Shown in pieces: positions 21,866 to 33,032 of a DNA stretch of 41,121 nucleotides. Source of the DNA: Spirochaetaceae bacterium (GTDB lineage: Bacteria; Spirochaetota; Spirochaetia; Treponematales; Treponemataceae); assembly GCA_017622235.1 (NCBI GenBank), contig JAGARN010000012.1:1-41121 (forward strand), read 5' to 3'. The notes beneath the pieces were generated by a model that saw nothing but the letters and a program-made list of their open reading frames with translations, did no database searches and had not been told where the DNA came from. The first letter of the stretch is position 1. The number at the start of each line of letters is the position of its first letter. The position numbers and the translations under genes are program-made.

Positions 21866-22054
21866 AAAAATACTAGTATTTTTTCATGTTAAACAGTAAA
21901 ATGTAAGGGATGAATATGGAGGCAAGATAAAAACTGCCTAAAATATCGTCAGTTTTTATCTTTTATAGTTTGCGTTGCAAACTAAATATATATTGCTGTT
22001 TTTCACTAGGTTGCAAAACAGCGTAAAAAGTTAATTTCGAAAATTGAAATTTTC
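21866..22054. repeat. Run of inverted repeats between pgk and uvrA
   Basis: This gene-free stretch carries five inverted repeats in a row. They are the 18-bp palindrome AAAAATACT/AGTATTTTT (21866-21883); AAGATAAAAACTG/CAGTTTTTATCTT (21924-21962); TAGTTTGC/GCAAACTA (21966-21984); GCTGTTTT/AAAACAGC (21995-22022); and GAAAAT/ATTTTC (22039-22054). A weak promoter TAGTAT-17-TAAAAT could start RNA near 21905, putting the last four in a long uvrA leader. The second hairpin ends in TTTTAT and could act as an attenuator. Confidence 0.6.
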
Positions 22055-22079
22055 TCATTGACTTTTTATGGGAGTAAAA

Positions 22080-24932
22080 ATGGCAGAAAGCGATAAATTG
22101 ATTGTGCGTGGTGCACGTGAACATAACTTAAAAAATATAGATGTGGAACTGCCCCGCAACAAGCTAGTAGTTATTTCTGGTCTTTCTGGTTCTGGGAAAA
22201 GTTCCTTGGCATTCGACACAATATTTGCAGAAGGTCAGCGTCGTTATATGGAAAGCCTTTCTTCTTACGCAAGGCAATTTCTTGGACGAATGGATAAACC
22301 CGACATTGATTACATCGAAGGACTTTCTCCGGCAATCTCTATTGAACAAAAAACGACACATAAAAATCCTCGTTCCACGGTGGGAACAGTAACTGAAATA
22401 TACGACTACTATCGTTTGCTTTATGCAAGAATTGGGATACCCCATTGCCCTGAATGTGGTCGTGAAATTCGGGAACAATCCACAGACCAAATAATTGACA
22501 CAATTATGGAATGGCCAGAAGGTACAAAAATTCAACTTTTGGCACCAGTAATTCACGGCAAAAAAGGTGAACATCAAAAAATTATAGATGACGCAAAAAA
22601 AGCAGGTTTTATTCGTGCCAGAATTGATGGAATAATGGTGGAACTAGAAGACAACGTAAAACTAGATAAGCAAAAAAAACATTCCATTGACATAGTTGTT
22701 GACCGTATTGTAATAGGAAAGGATATACGCAAAAGATTGGCTTCTTCTGTGGAAACAGCACTTGAAAGTGCAAATGGACTCTTGGTGGTAACTCGCCGTA
22801 TGGGAGAAACAGAAACAGAACATTTTTTCTCTCAAAAAAATTCTTGTCCAGATTGTGGTATCTCAATTCCAGAACTTCAGCCTAGGCTTTTTTCTTTTAA
22901 CAACCCATTCGGAGCTTGCCCTGATTGTACAGGTCTTGGGGAAACTATGGAATTTGACCTAGACCTAATTATTCCTGACAAGAGCAAATCTTTTGACGAA
23001 GGAGCTTTTGGTTCTTACAACCCAACATCAGCATGGCAAAGAACACGTTTTCAGGCTGTAGCAGATGAATACGGTTTCAAACTCAGTGATTCTTTTGATT
23101 CTCTTACAACAGAACAGCAACAAGTTTTAATTTATGGTAGCGGAAATAAAAGCATACACTACATTTATCATAAGCAAAGTGGAGAAGGTCACTCCGTATA
23201 TAACAGACCTTGGCCGGGATTACTAGCAGACATGAAGCATCGTATGGCAGAAAGTTTTTCAGAAGCACAGCGAGAAAGTTACGAAAAATACATGGTTCGA
23301 AAAGTGTGTACAAGTTGCCAAGGTAGACGTTTAAAAAATACTGCTTTGGCAATTACTGTAGGTGGCAAAAATATCCATGAGCTAACACAACTTTCTGTTG
23401 GAGAGTCAATAGATTTTTTTGACAACCTTAAATTAACAGAAACAGAAGAGCAGATTGCTAAGCAAATAAAAAAAGAAATTCAAGACAGACTTAGCTTTAT
23501 GAAAAACGTAGGTTTGGATTACCTCACGCTAGAACGGCAAGCTGCCACTCTTTCTGGTGGTGAAGCTCAACGTATACGGCTCGCAACCCAAATCGGTTCT
23601 AGTCTTATGGGTGTGCTTTATATTTTAGACGAACCTTCTATCGGTCTGCACCAGAGAGATAACCAACGATTAATAGACACCCTAACTTACCTTAGGGATT
23701 TGGGCAACACTCTAATCGTTGTAGAGCATGATGAACAAACTCTACGTACCGCCGATTGGATTATTGACCTTGGTCCAGGAGCTGGAGTTCATGGCGGAAA
23801 TGTTGTTGCTTCTGGAACGCCAGAGGATGTTGCCACAGTAAAAGAAAGTTTAACAGGGCAATATTTGGCTGGAACATTAAAAATGGATATTCCAAAAGAG
23901 AGGCGGAAAGGTAACGGTAACAAAATAATTCTTTCTGGTGTTACAGAGCATAACTTAAAAAATATAACTGTGGATATTCCACTGGGAATGTTCACTTGCA
24001 TTACAGGAGTTTCAGGCTCTGGAAAATCAACTTTGCTAAGCGATGTTTTTTTTCCCGCCGTTTCAAATCGAATAATGCGTAGCTCTCATGTTGAAGGAGC
24101 CTACAAAGAAATTAGTGGCTTAGAAAATATCGACAAGGTTATAAATATAGACCAAAGTCCGATTGGTCGTACTCCCCGCTCAAATCCGGCAACCTATGTG
24201 GGAGTTTTTGATAGTATCAGAGAATTATTCTCTACTTTGCCAGATGCAAAGGCAAGGGGATTTAAATCAGGACGTTTTAGCTTTAACGTAAAAGGTGGTC
24301 GCTGCGAAAATTGCCAAGGGAACGGAACTATAACAATAGAAATGAATTTTTTGCCAGATGTTTATATTCCCTGTGAAGTTTGCCGTGGAGCAAGATTTAA
24401 TCAAGAAACTTTGGATGTTCGCTATAAGGGAAAAAACATTGCAGAGGTTCTTGCGATGACAATAGAAGAAGCAGCAGATTTTTTTGCTCACATTCCTCAC
24501 ATTGCTCGCAAACTAGAAACTTTGCTTTCAGTGGGGCTGGGTTATGTTAAAATGGGACAATCTGCTCTTACACTTTCTGGTGGCGAAGCCCAGCGTGTAA
24601 AACTAGCAAATGAACTTTCAAAGCGTTCCACTGGCAAAACCCTGTATATCTTAGATGAACCAACTACGGGGCTTCATTTTGCAGATGTAAAACAACTAAT
24701 GGAAGTGATTCAGCGGTTAGTTGATCAAGGCAACACTGTGGTGATGATTGAACACAACCTTGACGTTATTCTTCAAGCTGATCATATAATCGATCTTGGG
24801 CCAGAAGGTGGCTTTCGTGGTGGAAATATAATCGCTACAGGAACACCAGAGCAGATTGCCCAATGTACAGAATCCCACACTGGTCGTTTTGTAAAAGAAA
24901 TGTTGCAAAAAGCAACAAAGGTAGCCCAGTGA
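22080..24932 (+). CDS. uvrA: UvrABC excision nuclease subunit A
   Basis: This 950-residue damage-recognition ATPase of nucleotide excision repair works with UvrB and UvrC. Two ABC modules are visible: Walker [10 protein letters not shown] near residue 34 and GVSGSGKST near 643, and signatures [12 protein letters not shown] near 491 and [12 protein letters not shown] near 832. Zinc-binding [20 protein letters not shown] and [17 protein letters not shown] are present. The start at 22080 is chosen because GGGAG lies before it; the ATG at 22068 contains that site. The stop overlaps the GTG of the next gene. The leader has several hairpins. Confidence 0.98.
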   Translation: MAESDKLIVRGAREHNLKNIDVELPRNKLVVISGLSGSGKSSLAFDTIFAEGQRRYMESLSSYARQFLGRMDKPDIDYIEGLSPAISIEQKTTHKNPRSTVGTVTEIYDYYRLLYARIGIPHCPECGREIREQSTDQIIDTIMEWPEGTKIQLLAPVIHGKKGEHQKIIDDAKKAGFIRARIDGIMVELEDNVKLDKQKKHSIDIVVDRIVIGKDIRKRLASSVETALESANGLLVVTRRMGETETEHFFSQKNSCPDCGISIPELQPRLFSFNNPFGACPDCTGLGETMEFDLDLIIPDKSKSFDEGAFGSYNPTSAWQRTRFQAVADEYGFKLSDSFDSLTTEQQQVLIYGSGNKSIHYIYHKQSGEGHSVYNRPWPGLLADMKHRMAESFSEAQRESYEKYMVRKVCTSCQGRRLKNTALAITVGGKNIHELTQLSVGESIDFFDNLKLTETEEQIAKQIKKEIQDRLSFMKNVGLDYLTLERQAATLSGGEAQRIRLATQIGSSLMGVLYILDEPSIGLHQRDNQRLIDTLTYLRDLGNTLIVVEHDEQTLRTADWIIDLGPGAGVHGGNVVASGTPEDVATVKESLTGQYLAGTLKMDIPKERRKGNGNKIILSGVTEHNLKNITVDIPLGMFTCITGVSGSGKSTLLSDVFFPAVSNRIMRSSHVEGAYKEISGLENIDKVINIDQSPIGRTPRSNPATYVGVFDSIRELFSTLPDAKARGFKSGRFSFNVKGGRCENCQGNGTITIEMNFLPDVYIPCEVCRGARFNQETLDVRYKGKNIAEVLAMTIEEAADFFAHIPHIARKLETLLSVGLGYVKMGQSALTLSGGEAQRVKLANELSKRSTGKTLYILDEPTTGLHFADVKQLMEVIQRLVDQGNTVVMIEHNLDVILQADHIIDLGPEGGFRGGNIIATGTPEQIAQCTESHTGRFVKEMLQKATKVAQ

Positions 24933-27900
24933 CAAAAAAACAAAAGTTTTTCTGCACTTTAATCTTTCTCTTTACATTACTGTTTTTTTCAGAAACAACC
25001 AATCTTTTTGCTCAAAGCAAAAGTACTGTTACCATAGAAAATGCCCGTAAAACATCATATTACACAGAAGAAACTAGCGGCGATGAAATAATTATTTTTA
25101 CAGGTGGCGTTGAAGTTTCTGTTAAGCAAGGTAACGATACAACAAAAATCACAGCCGATACCGTTCACTTTAACAGAACAAAAAATACCCTTTACGCAGA
25201 AGGCTCTGTCCTTATGGACAGAAGTTCTAAAGGCAAAACCGAAGCCATTACCGCTGACAGTCTGCTTTTAAATGTAGACAGCCAAGAAGGAATCTTTAAC
25301 GGTGGCAGAGTAGAACAATCGGGTACAGATGCCCTGAATGTTCCCTCTGGTTCATCTCTTATTGTAGACTCAGATGTATTTGCAAAAGATGATTCTGGAG
25401 CAATAGTATTTAAAAAAGGCGCATTAACTTTTTGCGACGACCCTAATCCCCACTGGAAAATAAAAGGTAGCCGCATATGGCTTTTACCTGGGAATGAATT
25501 TGCTTTTGCAAATGCATTGTTGTATGTGGGGCATATTCCGGTAATGTACTTTCCTTTTTTTTATTATCCAAAAGATGAATTGGTATTTAATCCTGTTTTT
25601 GGTTATCAACAGCGAGAAGGTTACTTCGTCCAAACCACAACTTATGTAATCGGTCGAAAGCCACTAGATAAGTCTGACGATAATGATTCTTTTCTTAGTT
25701 TTATGAAACCAACCACACAAAAAAAACAGCAACTTGAAGGTTTGGTTCTTAGAAACCTTGACGAAGACGACAAAGAAACTTATCCAAATACGCTAAAAGT
25801 AATGGCAGACTATTACTCAAATCTTGGGGGAATGGTAGGTGTAAGTGGAGTTTTCAAACCAGAAGATAGTGGCATTTCAAATTTAAGTTTTTCTGCTTAT
25901 TTAGGAATGAGCAGAACGCTGTTTCCTTTCGCACAAGACGGAATTTCAATATATACTCCCTACAGTATCACAGGAGAAACATATTATAATTCAGCCTACC
26001 TTTTTGGCTTAAAACTACCTTTTAGACTAAAGGCAGATTTTAATCTTTCGATAAAATCTCCTTTTACATTGAATCTTTCTTTGCCAATTTACACAGACCC
26101 ATTTTTTAATTCAGATTTTATTGCTGAGCGTAAAGAAACTATGGATTGGATGGATTTTTTGCTCAACAATTCTTCTGAAACAGATGAATCGAGTGAAACA
26201 AATACCGGTGAACTTTCTTCGTTTTCATGGACTCTTTCAACTGCCTACAATCCATCTTTTAGCAAAGTGAAACCTTACATAAACTCTCTTTCATTTTCAA
26301 CAGCTTCTTCTATGCTATTTTCGGCAAAAACTGATACTACAGACCTTTCTGTGGAAGAGGCTGAAACAAGTCCTAGCCGCCAATTTTTTTATCCTTCACA
26401 GATTAAACCTTTATCCTTGTCTACAAAGGTTGCAGGAACAATCCTTTCTTACCCGAAAGTATCTGCTGCCACAAAAACAATAGATGTTACCCCGCCACAA
26501 CTTAATACACCACCAGATTTTTCTAGCAAAGATAAATCTCTTTCAGAAGAAGAAAAAAATAAAACCCAACAAAATGGGGCGGAAGATTCTATCGAAAACA
26601 ACAGCGAAATATCATCAGAAGAAAATACTTTACAAAATCTTACACTGCCCTTACTTAAAGTTTCTATCCCTTCTGCCACCAAAATAAACGGTTTAACTTA
26701 TTCTTTGAATTATTCCGTTGCACCATCACTTTCAACAGAAATGGCTTACACCGCCCCAGAAACGCGTAGCGATTTTGAGTGGAATGATTTAAAATCAACC
26801 TTCGTATTATTCAAATCACCGATAGAACTTTCTAGCAATCTTGGTTATAGAGATTCCTTTTTATCTTTGACAAATAGAATAGTTTTTTCACCTGTAGTAC
26901 AAAGACATCCACAATACAATGAAGAAGCTGGCAGAGAAACAGCACTTAAAAACGATTATGCTTCTCAAAAAATGAATATAACCAATGCCAACAGCCTTGC
27001 TCTAAAACCCTTTGTATACAATCCAATTTTTAAAAATACAAGCCTCTCTTGGAATACAAATATAAATCTGTTAAGAACCAAATTTACTGGCACAGTTGAC
27101 CATCCGGAATGGAAATATGAAGTACCATCCTGGGACGAAGAAAGTTTTTCTAGCCACTCTTTAGACTTTACACTTTACGCCCAAGAAGATGATTTTTACC
27201 AAAAATTAGTACTTTCCACAAATCTACCGCCAAAAGTTGATTCTTATACAGGAACATTATCTTTGGGGTTTCCATTTATTTCGGTATCAGCAACCTCTGG
27301 TGTAAAACAAAAAAGTGCAACAGAAGAAGAATGGATTTTTATCCCACTGACACAAAATGCCACACTAAGTGCCTTCGACAACAAACTAAAATTAACGCAA
27401 TCCTTTTCCTACGATATTGAAGATAAAACTCCTTCAAATTTCAACGTAACACTTTCAGCTTTTAATCTAAAACTTGTATATTCCATGCAGTACACAAAAA
27501 ACTACGAATATAATAACGCTACTGGTTGGAAAACCACGGACGAAAAAGATTTTCAACCGATAAGTCTTACCCTAAATTATAATGGTAACGGTAAGTTTAA
27601 CTATTTTAACGATAAATTGAGTATTGCACCCACACTTTCAACAGAATTAAGTTACAATATGCAACGTCCAACTAGTAGTTACTTTGTATTTACGCCAGGT
27701 TTTACGCTGAAAATTAACAATGTCTTGGACTTAAGTTTTTCTACCTCATCAAGAAACGAAGTAGTATATCGTTACGTTCAAGATTATACCGATTTTGAGC
27801 CAAGGATTCCTGGTGAAACAAATATTTTTAAGGATCTAATTAATTCTTTTGCTTTTGGCGATGATACAAAACGCGAATCTTCTGGATTTAAACTAAAATC

Positions 27901-28102
27901 TTTGAATATTAAACTTTCTCACGATTTACACGATTGGAAACTTACCTCTGAGTTTCAGATTTCTCCAAGAATTATTACAGAAAATGGACTTAAACGTTAT
28001 GATTTTAGTCCAAAATTCACACTTTCTGTTCTTTGGAAACCAATGGAAAGTATAAAAACCACAATTCAAGATGAATATGGAACATTCATGCTTAATCCAT
28101 AA
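24929..28102 (+). CDS. lptD: LptD/OstA-like outer-membrane assembly protein
   Basis: The protein has 1057 residues from a GTG at 24929 that overlaps the uvrA stop (GTGA) and has AAAGG upstream; an earlier ATG would lie deep inside uvrA. An N-terminal signal peptide ends near NLFAQ. An OstA/LptA-like beta-jellyroll follows (ITADTVHFNRTKNTLYAEGSVLMD, about residues 65-90). A long C-terminal region of alternating beta strands with LSFSTSSRNEVVYRY-like patterns resembles a large outer-membrane barrel. A Ser/Glu/Asn-rich insert lies near residues 525-570. LptD normally exports LPS. Many treponemes lack LPS, so the transported lipid here is uncertain. Confidence 0.85.
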   Translation: MTKKQKFFCTLIFLFTLLFFSETTNLFAQSKSTVTIENARKTSYYTEETSGDEIIIFTGGVEVSVKQGNDTTKITADTVHFNRTKNTLYAEGSVLMDRSSKGKTEAITADSLLLNVDSQEGIFNGGRVEQSGTDALNVPSGSSLIVDSDVFAKDDSGAIVFKKGALTFCDDPNPHWKIKGSRIWLLPGNEFAFANALLYVGHIPVMYFPFFYYPKDELVFNPVFGYQQREGYFVQTTTYVIGRKPLDKSDDNDSFLSFMKPTTQKKQQLEGLVLRNLDEDDKETYPNTLKVMADYYSNLGGMVGVSGVFKPEDSGISNLSFSAYLGMSRTLFPFAQDGISIYTPYSITGETYYNSAYLFGLKLPFRLKADFNLSIKSPFTLNLSLPIYTDPFFNSDFIAERKETMDWMDFLLNNSSETDESSETNTGELSSFSWTLSTAYNPSFSKVKPYINSLSFSTASSMLFSAKTDTTDLSVEEAETSPSRQFFYPSQIKPLSLSTKVAGTILSYPKVSAATKTIDVTPPQLNTPPDFSSKDKSLSEEEKNKTQQNGAEDSIENNSEISSEENTLQNLTLPLLKVSIPSATKINGLTYSLNYSVAPSLSTEMAYTAPETRSDFEWNDLKSTFVLFKSPIELSSNLGYRDSFLSLTNRIVFSPVVQRHPQYNEEAGRETALKNDYASQKMNITNANSLALKPFVYNPIFKNTSLSWNTNINLLRTKFTGTVDHPEWKYEVPSWDEESFSSHSLDFTLYAQEDDFYQKLVLSTNLPPKVDSYTGTLSLGFPFISVSATSGVKQKSATEEEWIFIPLTQNATLSAFDNKLKLTQSFSYDIEDKTPSNFNVTLSAFNLKLVYSMQYTKNYEYNNATGWKTTDEKDFQPISLTLNYNGNGKFNYFNDKLSIAPTLSTELSYNMQRPTSSYFVFTPGFTLKINNVLDLSFSTSSRNEVVYRYVQDYTDFEPRIPGETNIFKDLINSFAFGDDTKRESSGFKLKSLNIKLSHDLHDWKLTSEFQISPRIITENGLKRYDFSPKFTLSVLWKPMESIKTTIQDEYGTFMLNP

Positions 28103-28126
28103 CACAAATTCAACAAAAAAACCTCA

Positions 28127-28155
28127 TTGTCGCTGCTAAAAAAACGTGCTATAAT
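28127..28155 (+). promoter_or_regulatory. Leaderless-type promoter of pepF
   Basis: TTGTCG (28127-28132), a 17-bp spacer and a perfect TATAAT (28150-28155). The ATG at 28163 follows after 7 nt without any Shine-Dalgarno. Confidence 0.65.
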
Positions 28156-28162
28156 GTACTTT

Positions 28163-29962
28163 ATGAGCGAAAATACTATTCCTTTACGAAACCAAATCCC
28201 ACAAGAAGATAAATGGGATTTGACAACACTCTATAAATCAGATGCTGAATGGGAAATTGCCTTGGCAAAAATTCAGCCCTTAGCAGAGGAAATTGCCACA
28301 TTTAAGGGTAAATTAGCAGATTCACCAGAAACCTTACTAGCAGCTATAAAAAAACTTGAGCAACTAGAAAAACTTTCTGAACTAGTTGGTAGTTATGCTT
28401 TTTTATTAACGGCTGGCGACGCTTCTGATAGCAGCTTTCAAGAAAAACAAGGGCGATATATTATGATTGCCACTGCTGCAGAAACTTGTTTTGATTTTTT
28501 AATTCCTGAAATACAATCCATAGACGAATCCATTTTAAGCAAATGGATAGAAAAAAGCGATTACGATGATTACAGGGTGTGGCTAAAAAAATTGCTACGG
28601 CTAAAACCGTATATTCTTTCAGAAAAAGAGGAACGACTTCTTACCCTACAAAGTGAAGCTAGCCGCACAGCAAAAAAAACATTTTCAATGCTAACTAATG
28701 TAGATATGGAATTTGGCAGTGTTGAAACACAACAAGGGGAAATTCCCCTTAGCCAATCCACTTATTCTATACTTTTAGAAAATCCAGACAGAAAAGTACG
28801 CTGTACAGCCTACACTCAGTTTTATAACGTTTTTGAAAAACACAAAAATACAATCGCTTCACTTTACGAAGGTAGCGTGAATCAGGATATTTTTGAAGCT
28901 AGAAGTAGGGGTTACACTTCTGCACGTTCGATGGCACTGTTTCCAGATAAAGTACCAGAATCCGTATACGACAATCTTATAGCCCAAGTTCATGAACAGT
29001 TACCTGTGTTGCATAGATACTATTCTTTACGAAAAAAAGCACTAAAACTGAATGAATTACGACATTACGACGTTTATGTTCCTCTCACTAACGAAGTCAA
29101 AACTTATTATACTTATGCCGATGCGGTAGAAATTTTACGGCAAGCTCTCAATCCCTTAGGAACAGAATATACGGATATTCTTTGCAAAGGGCTATTAGGG
29201 GGTTGGGTAGATCGCTACGAAAACAAGGGCAAACGCTCAGGAGCATTTTCTTCTGGTGCATATACTGGTTACCCTTACATTTTGCTGAATTATAAGCCAG
29301 AAGTGTTGCGGGATGTTTTTACCATGGCTCATGAGGGCGGACATTCAATGCATTCATTTTACTCTGCAAAATCGAATCCTTTTATGCAATATAATTATAC
29401 GATATTCGAGGCTGAAGTTGCATCTACGTTTAATGAGCAATTACTTTTTGACTACTTGCTAAAAAATACATCTGATTCTGCAATGCGTGCATATCTTTTA
29501 AGCAACCGTGCCTCAGATATTTTGGCCACCTTACATCGCCAAACAATGTTTGCAGAGTTTGAAATGCAAACCCATCAAATGGTAGAATCAGGAATACCAC
29601 TCTCTGTAGATTCGTTACGTAAAACATATCGTAAATTGCTTGAAACTTATTTTGGTCCTGAAATGATATTTGAACCAGAAAGCGACCTAGAGGGGTTACG
29701 CATTCCTCACTTTTACAATGCTTTCTATGTATATAAATATGCAACAGGCATTTCTGCAGCATTAGCACTTGCAGAAAAGGTTACCAAAGGTGGCAAAGAA
29801 GAACGGGGCGATTATTTTAAATTCCTTAAGTCTGGCGGCTCACGGTATCCTATAGAATCTTTGCGTATTGCGGGAGTAGACATGGAATCTCCAGAGCCAG
29901 TAAAAGCAGCTTTGGATAAATTCAAAGACTTAGTAGAAGAACTTGAAAAAAATATTACTTAA
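28163..29962 (+). CDS. pepF: Oligoendopeptidase F (M3B metallopeptidase)
   Basis: This 599-residue cytoplasmic zinc peptidase degrades oligopeptides. The zinc motif HEGGH is at residues 390-394 in FTMAHEGGHSMHSFYS, and the third ligand lies in FEAEVASTFNEQLLF about 25 residues later. PLRNQIPQEDKWDLTTLYKSD at the N-terminus and a C-terminal YKYATGISAALALAEKV are typical of PepF. I chose the start at 28163 because the earlier in-frame ATG at 28154 lies in the promoter -10 box. The transcript is predicted to begin at the start codon. Confidence 0.95.
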   Translation: MSENTIPLRNQIPQEDKWDLTTLYKSDAEWEIALAKIQPLAEEIATFKGKLADSPETLLAAIKKLEQLEKLSELVGSYAFLLTAGDASDSSFQEKQGRYIMIATAAETCFDFLIPEIQSIDESILSKWIEKSDYDDYRVWLKKLLRLKPYILSEKEERLLTLQSEASRTAKKTFSMLTNVDMEFGSVETQQGEIPLSQSTYSILLENPDRKVRCTAYTQFYNVFEKHKNTIASLYEGSVNQDIFEARSRGYTSARSMALFPDKVPESVYDNLIAQVHEQLPVLHRYYSLRKKALKLNELRHYDVYVPLTNEVKTYYTYADAVEILRQALNPLGTEYTDILCKGLLGGWVDRYENKGKRSGAFSSGAYTGYPYILLNYKPEVLRDVFTMAHEGGHSMHSFYSAKSNPFMQYNYTIFEAEVASTFNEQLLFDYLLKNTSDSAMRAYLLSNRASDILATLHRQTMFAEFEMQTHQMVESGIPLSVDSLRKTYRKLLETYFGPEMIFEPESDLEGLRIPHFYNAFYVYKYATGISAALALAEKVTKGGKEERGDYFKFLKSGGSRYPIESLRIAGVDMESPEPVKAALDKFKDLVEELEKNIT

Positions 29963-30110
29963 ATACAGTTTTTACCCTGTAGCTTATTTTAGTACTTGAG
30001 ATACATTGTAAAGTCTGATAGGCTAAAAAAAAATTTTTTTTAAATTTTTACTAAAGTTTTAAAAAAATAAGCCGATATATTAACGGTAGAGTTGTAACTA
30101 GGAGATTAAA

Positions 30111-31028
30111 ATGCAGATGTTGTCCATAGCAGATTATATTTCACTTCCAAAAATTGATGCTCACAATCACTTGAATCTTGGAATGCGTTACGCATCCTAT
30201 GCTTTATGGGCTGGTTTCTATATTCCAGACTTTCCAAGAAAATTAAACGGACTTGGCGAAATGCATGAAATTATCGGTCAATATACACGACCTCGTACAA
30301 AAACTTCAAAAGACATAACCGACTTGTTAACTCTTTCTATTCAAGATGCAGTTGCAGATGGTGTTACTGTTCTTGAAGGAAGTGTCGATATTGGATTCGT
30401 TAATCATTGCGGTGGCGTAGATAACTTACTGAAAGTTGTACAGACAGTAAAAGATAAATTTTGTGGTAAAATAAATTTTCGCCCAGAACTTGGCATGGGA
30501 AAAACTTTTGGAATAGACAAGATAAAAGAATGGGCTCCACCTCTCCTAGAAAGTGGTATTTTCAAAAGTATTGATTTGTATGGACCAGAAGTAGAAGATG
30601 GAATTGAAGACTTTGAAGAAATCTATAAACTTGCTGGAAAACTCGGCATAAAACGCAAAGCCCACGTAGGTGAATTCTCTGATGCAAAATCTGTTCGAAA
30701 CTTTATAAACTTTTTTGACCTAGAAGAAGTTCAACACGGCATTGGAGCAGCCACCGATGAAACCGTAATGCAATTTATTAAAGACAGAAATGTACGACTT
30801 AACATATGTCCCGAAAGCAACGTAATGTTGAGTGCTGTTCCTTCGTATCCAGAACATCCAATTAAAACATTAGTTGAAGCCGGAATAAATGTTTCAATCG
30901 CCACAGACGATTTAATGTTCTTTAACAGAACAGTTTCAGAAGAATGTTTTGACCTCGTAAATAACGGCGTTTTGACGGAAGAACAAATAAAATCCATTCT
31001 GGCATCTAACGTAGCTGAATACGAATAA
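30111..31028 (+). CDS. Adenosine deaminase-family amidohydrolase
   Basis: This 305-residue zinc hydrolase is of the adenosine/AMP deaminase fold. The metal-binding IDAHNHL (His18, His20), the catalytic KAHVGEF near residue 185 (HAGE in most adenosine deaminases), VQHGIGA near 205 and ATDDLMFF near 265 are in the expected order. It likely deaminates adenosine or a related aminopurine or nucleoside; the substitutions HVGE and TDDL mean the substrate may differ. GGAG precedes the ATG. It is followed by a terminator and is convergent with mnmG. Confidence 0.85.
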   Translation: MQMLSIADYISLPKIDAHNHLNLGMRYASYALWAGFYIPDFPRKLNGLGEMHEIIGQYTRPRTKTSKDITDLLTLSIQDAVADGVTVLEGSVDIGFVNHCGGVDNLLKVVQTVKDKFCGKINFRPELGMGKTFGIDKIKEWAPPLLESGIFKSIDLYGPEVEDGIEDFEEIYKLAGKLGIKRKAHVGEFSDAKSVRNFINFFDLEEVQHGIGAATDETVMQFIKDRNVRLNICPESNVMLSAVPSYPEHPIKTLVEAGINVSIATDDLMFFNRTVSEECFDLVNNGVLTEEQIKSILASNVAEYE

Positions 31029-31046
31029 GTTGCCAAAACATATCAC

Positions 31047-31089
31047 AAAAACAGGATTAAAATATTAATCAATATTTAGTCCTGTTTTT
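31047..31089 (+). terminator. Terminator between the deaminase gene and mnmG
   Basis: AAAAACAGGA (31047-31056) pairs with TCCTGTTTTT (31080-31089), with an inner stem AAATATT/AATATTT. T-runs are present on both strands, so it can serve both genes. It overlaps the mnmG stop codon by two bases. Confidence 0.8.
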
Positions 31090-32989
31090 ATTTTAAATAA
31101 ACCATTAGCAACATTATATCAGAGTTACGTATTCCAGAAATACGGCTTGCCTGACCCAACGTTAAAGGACGTACCGCCTCTAATTTTTGCTTAGATTCAG
31201 CAGAAAGAGAAGGAATTGCTCCATAATCAAAGTTTGCCGGAATTTTTGCGTTTTCCATTCTACGCATTTTCTCTACTCGGCGATCTTGCTTTTCTATGTA
31301 ATGTTGATATTTGAAGTCTATTTGTGCAGCTTGCCAAATTTTTTCTGAAAAGCCAGGATTTTCAGCTGCTGGATTTGCAACAAGATATTCCAAAGCGTCT
31401 TTTTCTAAAGTGATTTTTTCTTGTAACCTTAAAAACTTGTGTTGCGGAACAAGCCCAAAGTTGTATCCTTTTTCTGTAAGTCGTCTATCTGCCGTGTCGT
31501 GTCGTAATTTAAGCCGATACTCAGCCCTAGCTGTAAACATTCGATAAGGCTCTTTTGTACCAAGTGTTACAAGGTCATCAATAAGCACTCCTATATAAGC
31601 TTCACTACGAGAAAGAATTAAAGGTTTGTAAGATGGAATATCAGTAGCTCTTTTTCTGTCTGAAACAAATAAACTATCACCGTATAGTTTTTTGTGGGCA
31701 TTTGCATAACCACAAGCATTTATTCCAGCCACAAGCCCCTGCCCTGCTGCTTCTTCGTAACCAGATGTTCCATTAATCTGCCCTGCTGCAAAAAGCCCTG
31801 CAACAGTTTTTGCCTCTAACGAAGGAAAAAGTTGAGTTGGGTCAATATAATCGTATTCCACAGCATAACCTGGACGACTTACCACAGCTTGCTTAAATCC
31901 AGGCAGGGTTCTTAAAAATTCATCCTGAACTTCTTCTGGCAAAGATGAAGAAAATCCGTTTATATACATTTCTTCTGTAGCAAGACCCTCTGGCTCAACA
32001 AATAACTGATGTCGTTCACGTTCAGAAAATCGCATAACCTTATCTTCTATCGAAGGACAATACCTTGGTCCTGTACCACTGATTTTGCCACTGTACAATG
32101 GTGAACGAGCAATATTCTCTCTGATTATACGATGGGTTTCTGGATTAGTATAAACTAAATGACAAGAAACCATAGGACGTTCCACTTTTTCCGTATCAAA
32201 AGAAAAGGGTGTAATATCCACATCTCCTGCTTGTTCTTCTAGTTGAGAAAAATCAATACTTTGTCTAAGCACTCGTGGTGGAGTTCCTGTCTTTAAACGA
32301 CCAGTTGTAAATCCTAATCGGTTCAATGCTTGGGTCAAACCGAAAGCACCTTGTTCCCCTAGACGACCACAAGGAGCATCATAAGCACCAATAAAAATTC
32401 TACCACCAAGAAATGTTCCTGTTGTTAGAACAGCAGCTCTTACAGGAATTCTTCGACCTCGTTCCGTTATAATTGCACTTAGTATTTGTCGCATAGGCTG
32501 AGCTATTTTTGATGCAACCGGTCTTACTTCCCCTGGTAAAGAGCCGACTTCCATTGTACCACTACTGCCCGGCGGCAAGGGTGTAGTACTAAGAGTTGTT
32601 TCTAAATCAACTACAGTATCCTGTAAAATACTCAAATTATTTTGGCTTTCTAAAGTTTGCCGGGCAAGTTGAGCATAAAACAATTTATCAGCCTGAGCTC
32701 TAGGTGCTTGAACAGCAGGACCTCGGCTCTTGTTCAACATACGAAACTGAATCATTGAAGAATCAATAAGACGAGCCATTTCTCCGCCAAGTGCATCAAT
32801 TTCACGAACAATATTACCTTTTGCGATACCTCCTATTGAAGGATTGCACGACATCCTTCCGATTGAATCTATCGTTTGTGTAATAAGTATTGTTTTTAGT
32901 CCCATACGTGCAGCTGCAAGTGAAGCCTCTATCCCTGCGTGTCCTCCACCAACTACTGCCACATCAAATGTTTCGTAAAATCCAGCCAT
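31088..32989 (-). CDS. mnmG: tRNA uridine-5-carboxymethylaminomethyl modification enzyme MnmG (GidA)
   Basis: This 633-residue FAD enzyme, with MnmE, modifies U34 of tRNAs. The N-terminal dinucleotide fold [19 protein letters not shown] begins at residue 12. The hallmarks [56 protein letters not shown] and [24 protein letters not shown] follow, with a helical C-terminal domain. The length is typical. TATACT ends 6 nt before the ATG and no Shine-Dalgarno is present. No mnmE is in the window. Confidence 0.97.
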   Translation of the reverse strand: MAGFYETFDVAVVGGGHAGIEASLAAARMGLKTILITQTIDSIGRMSCNPSIGGIAKGNIVREIDALGGEMARLIDSSMIQFRMLNKSRGPAVQAPRAQADKLFYAQLARQTLESQNNLSILQDTVVDLETTLSTTPLPPGSSGTMEVGSLPGEVRPVASKIAQPMRQILSAIITERGRRIPVRAAVLTTGTFLGGRIFIGAYDAPCGRLGEQGAFGLTQALNRLGFTTGRLKTGTPPRVLRQSIDFSQLEEQAGDVDITPFSFDTEKVERPMVSCHLVYTNPETHRIIRENIARSPLYSGKISGTGPRYCPSIEDKVMRFSERERHQLFVEPEGLATEEMYINGFSSSLPEEVQDEFLRTLPGFKQAVVSRPGYAVEYDYIDPTQLFPSLEAKTVAGLFAAGQINGTSGYEEAAGQGLVAGINACGYANAHKKLYGDSLFVSDRKRATDIPSYKPLILSRSEAYIGVLIDDLVTLGTKEPYRMFTARAEYRLKLRHDTADRRLTEKGYNFGLVPQHKFLRLQEKITLEKDALEYLVANPAAENPGFSEKIWQAAQIDFKYQHYIEKQDRRVEKMRRMENAKIPANFDYGAIPSLSAESKQKLEAVRPLTLGQASRISGIRNSDIMLLMVYLK

Positions 32990-32995
32990 ATGATA

Positions 32996-33001
32996 AGTAT
33001 A
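32996..33001 (-). promoter_or_regulatory. -10 box of mnmG, leaderless type
   Basis: TATACT on the minus strand ends 6 nt before the ATG at 32989. The -35 position (33019-33024, TTTTTA) is weak. Confidence 0.4.
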
Positions 33002-33032
33002 GCTTTTTTTTCAATAAATAAAAAGCACTAAA

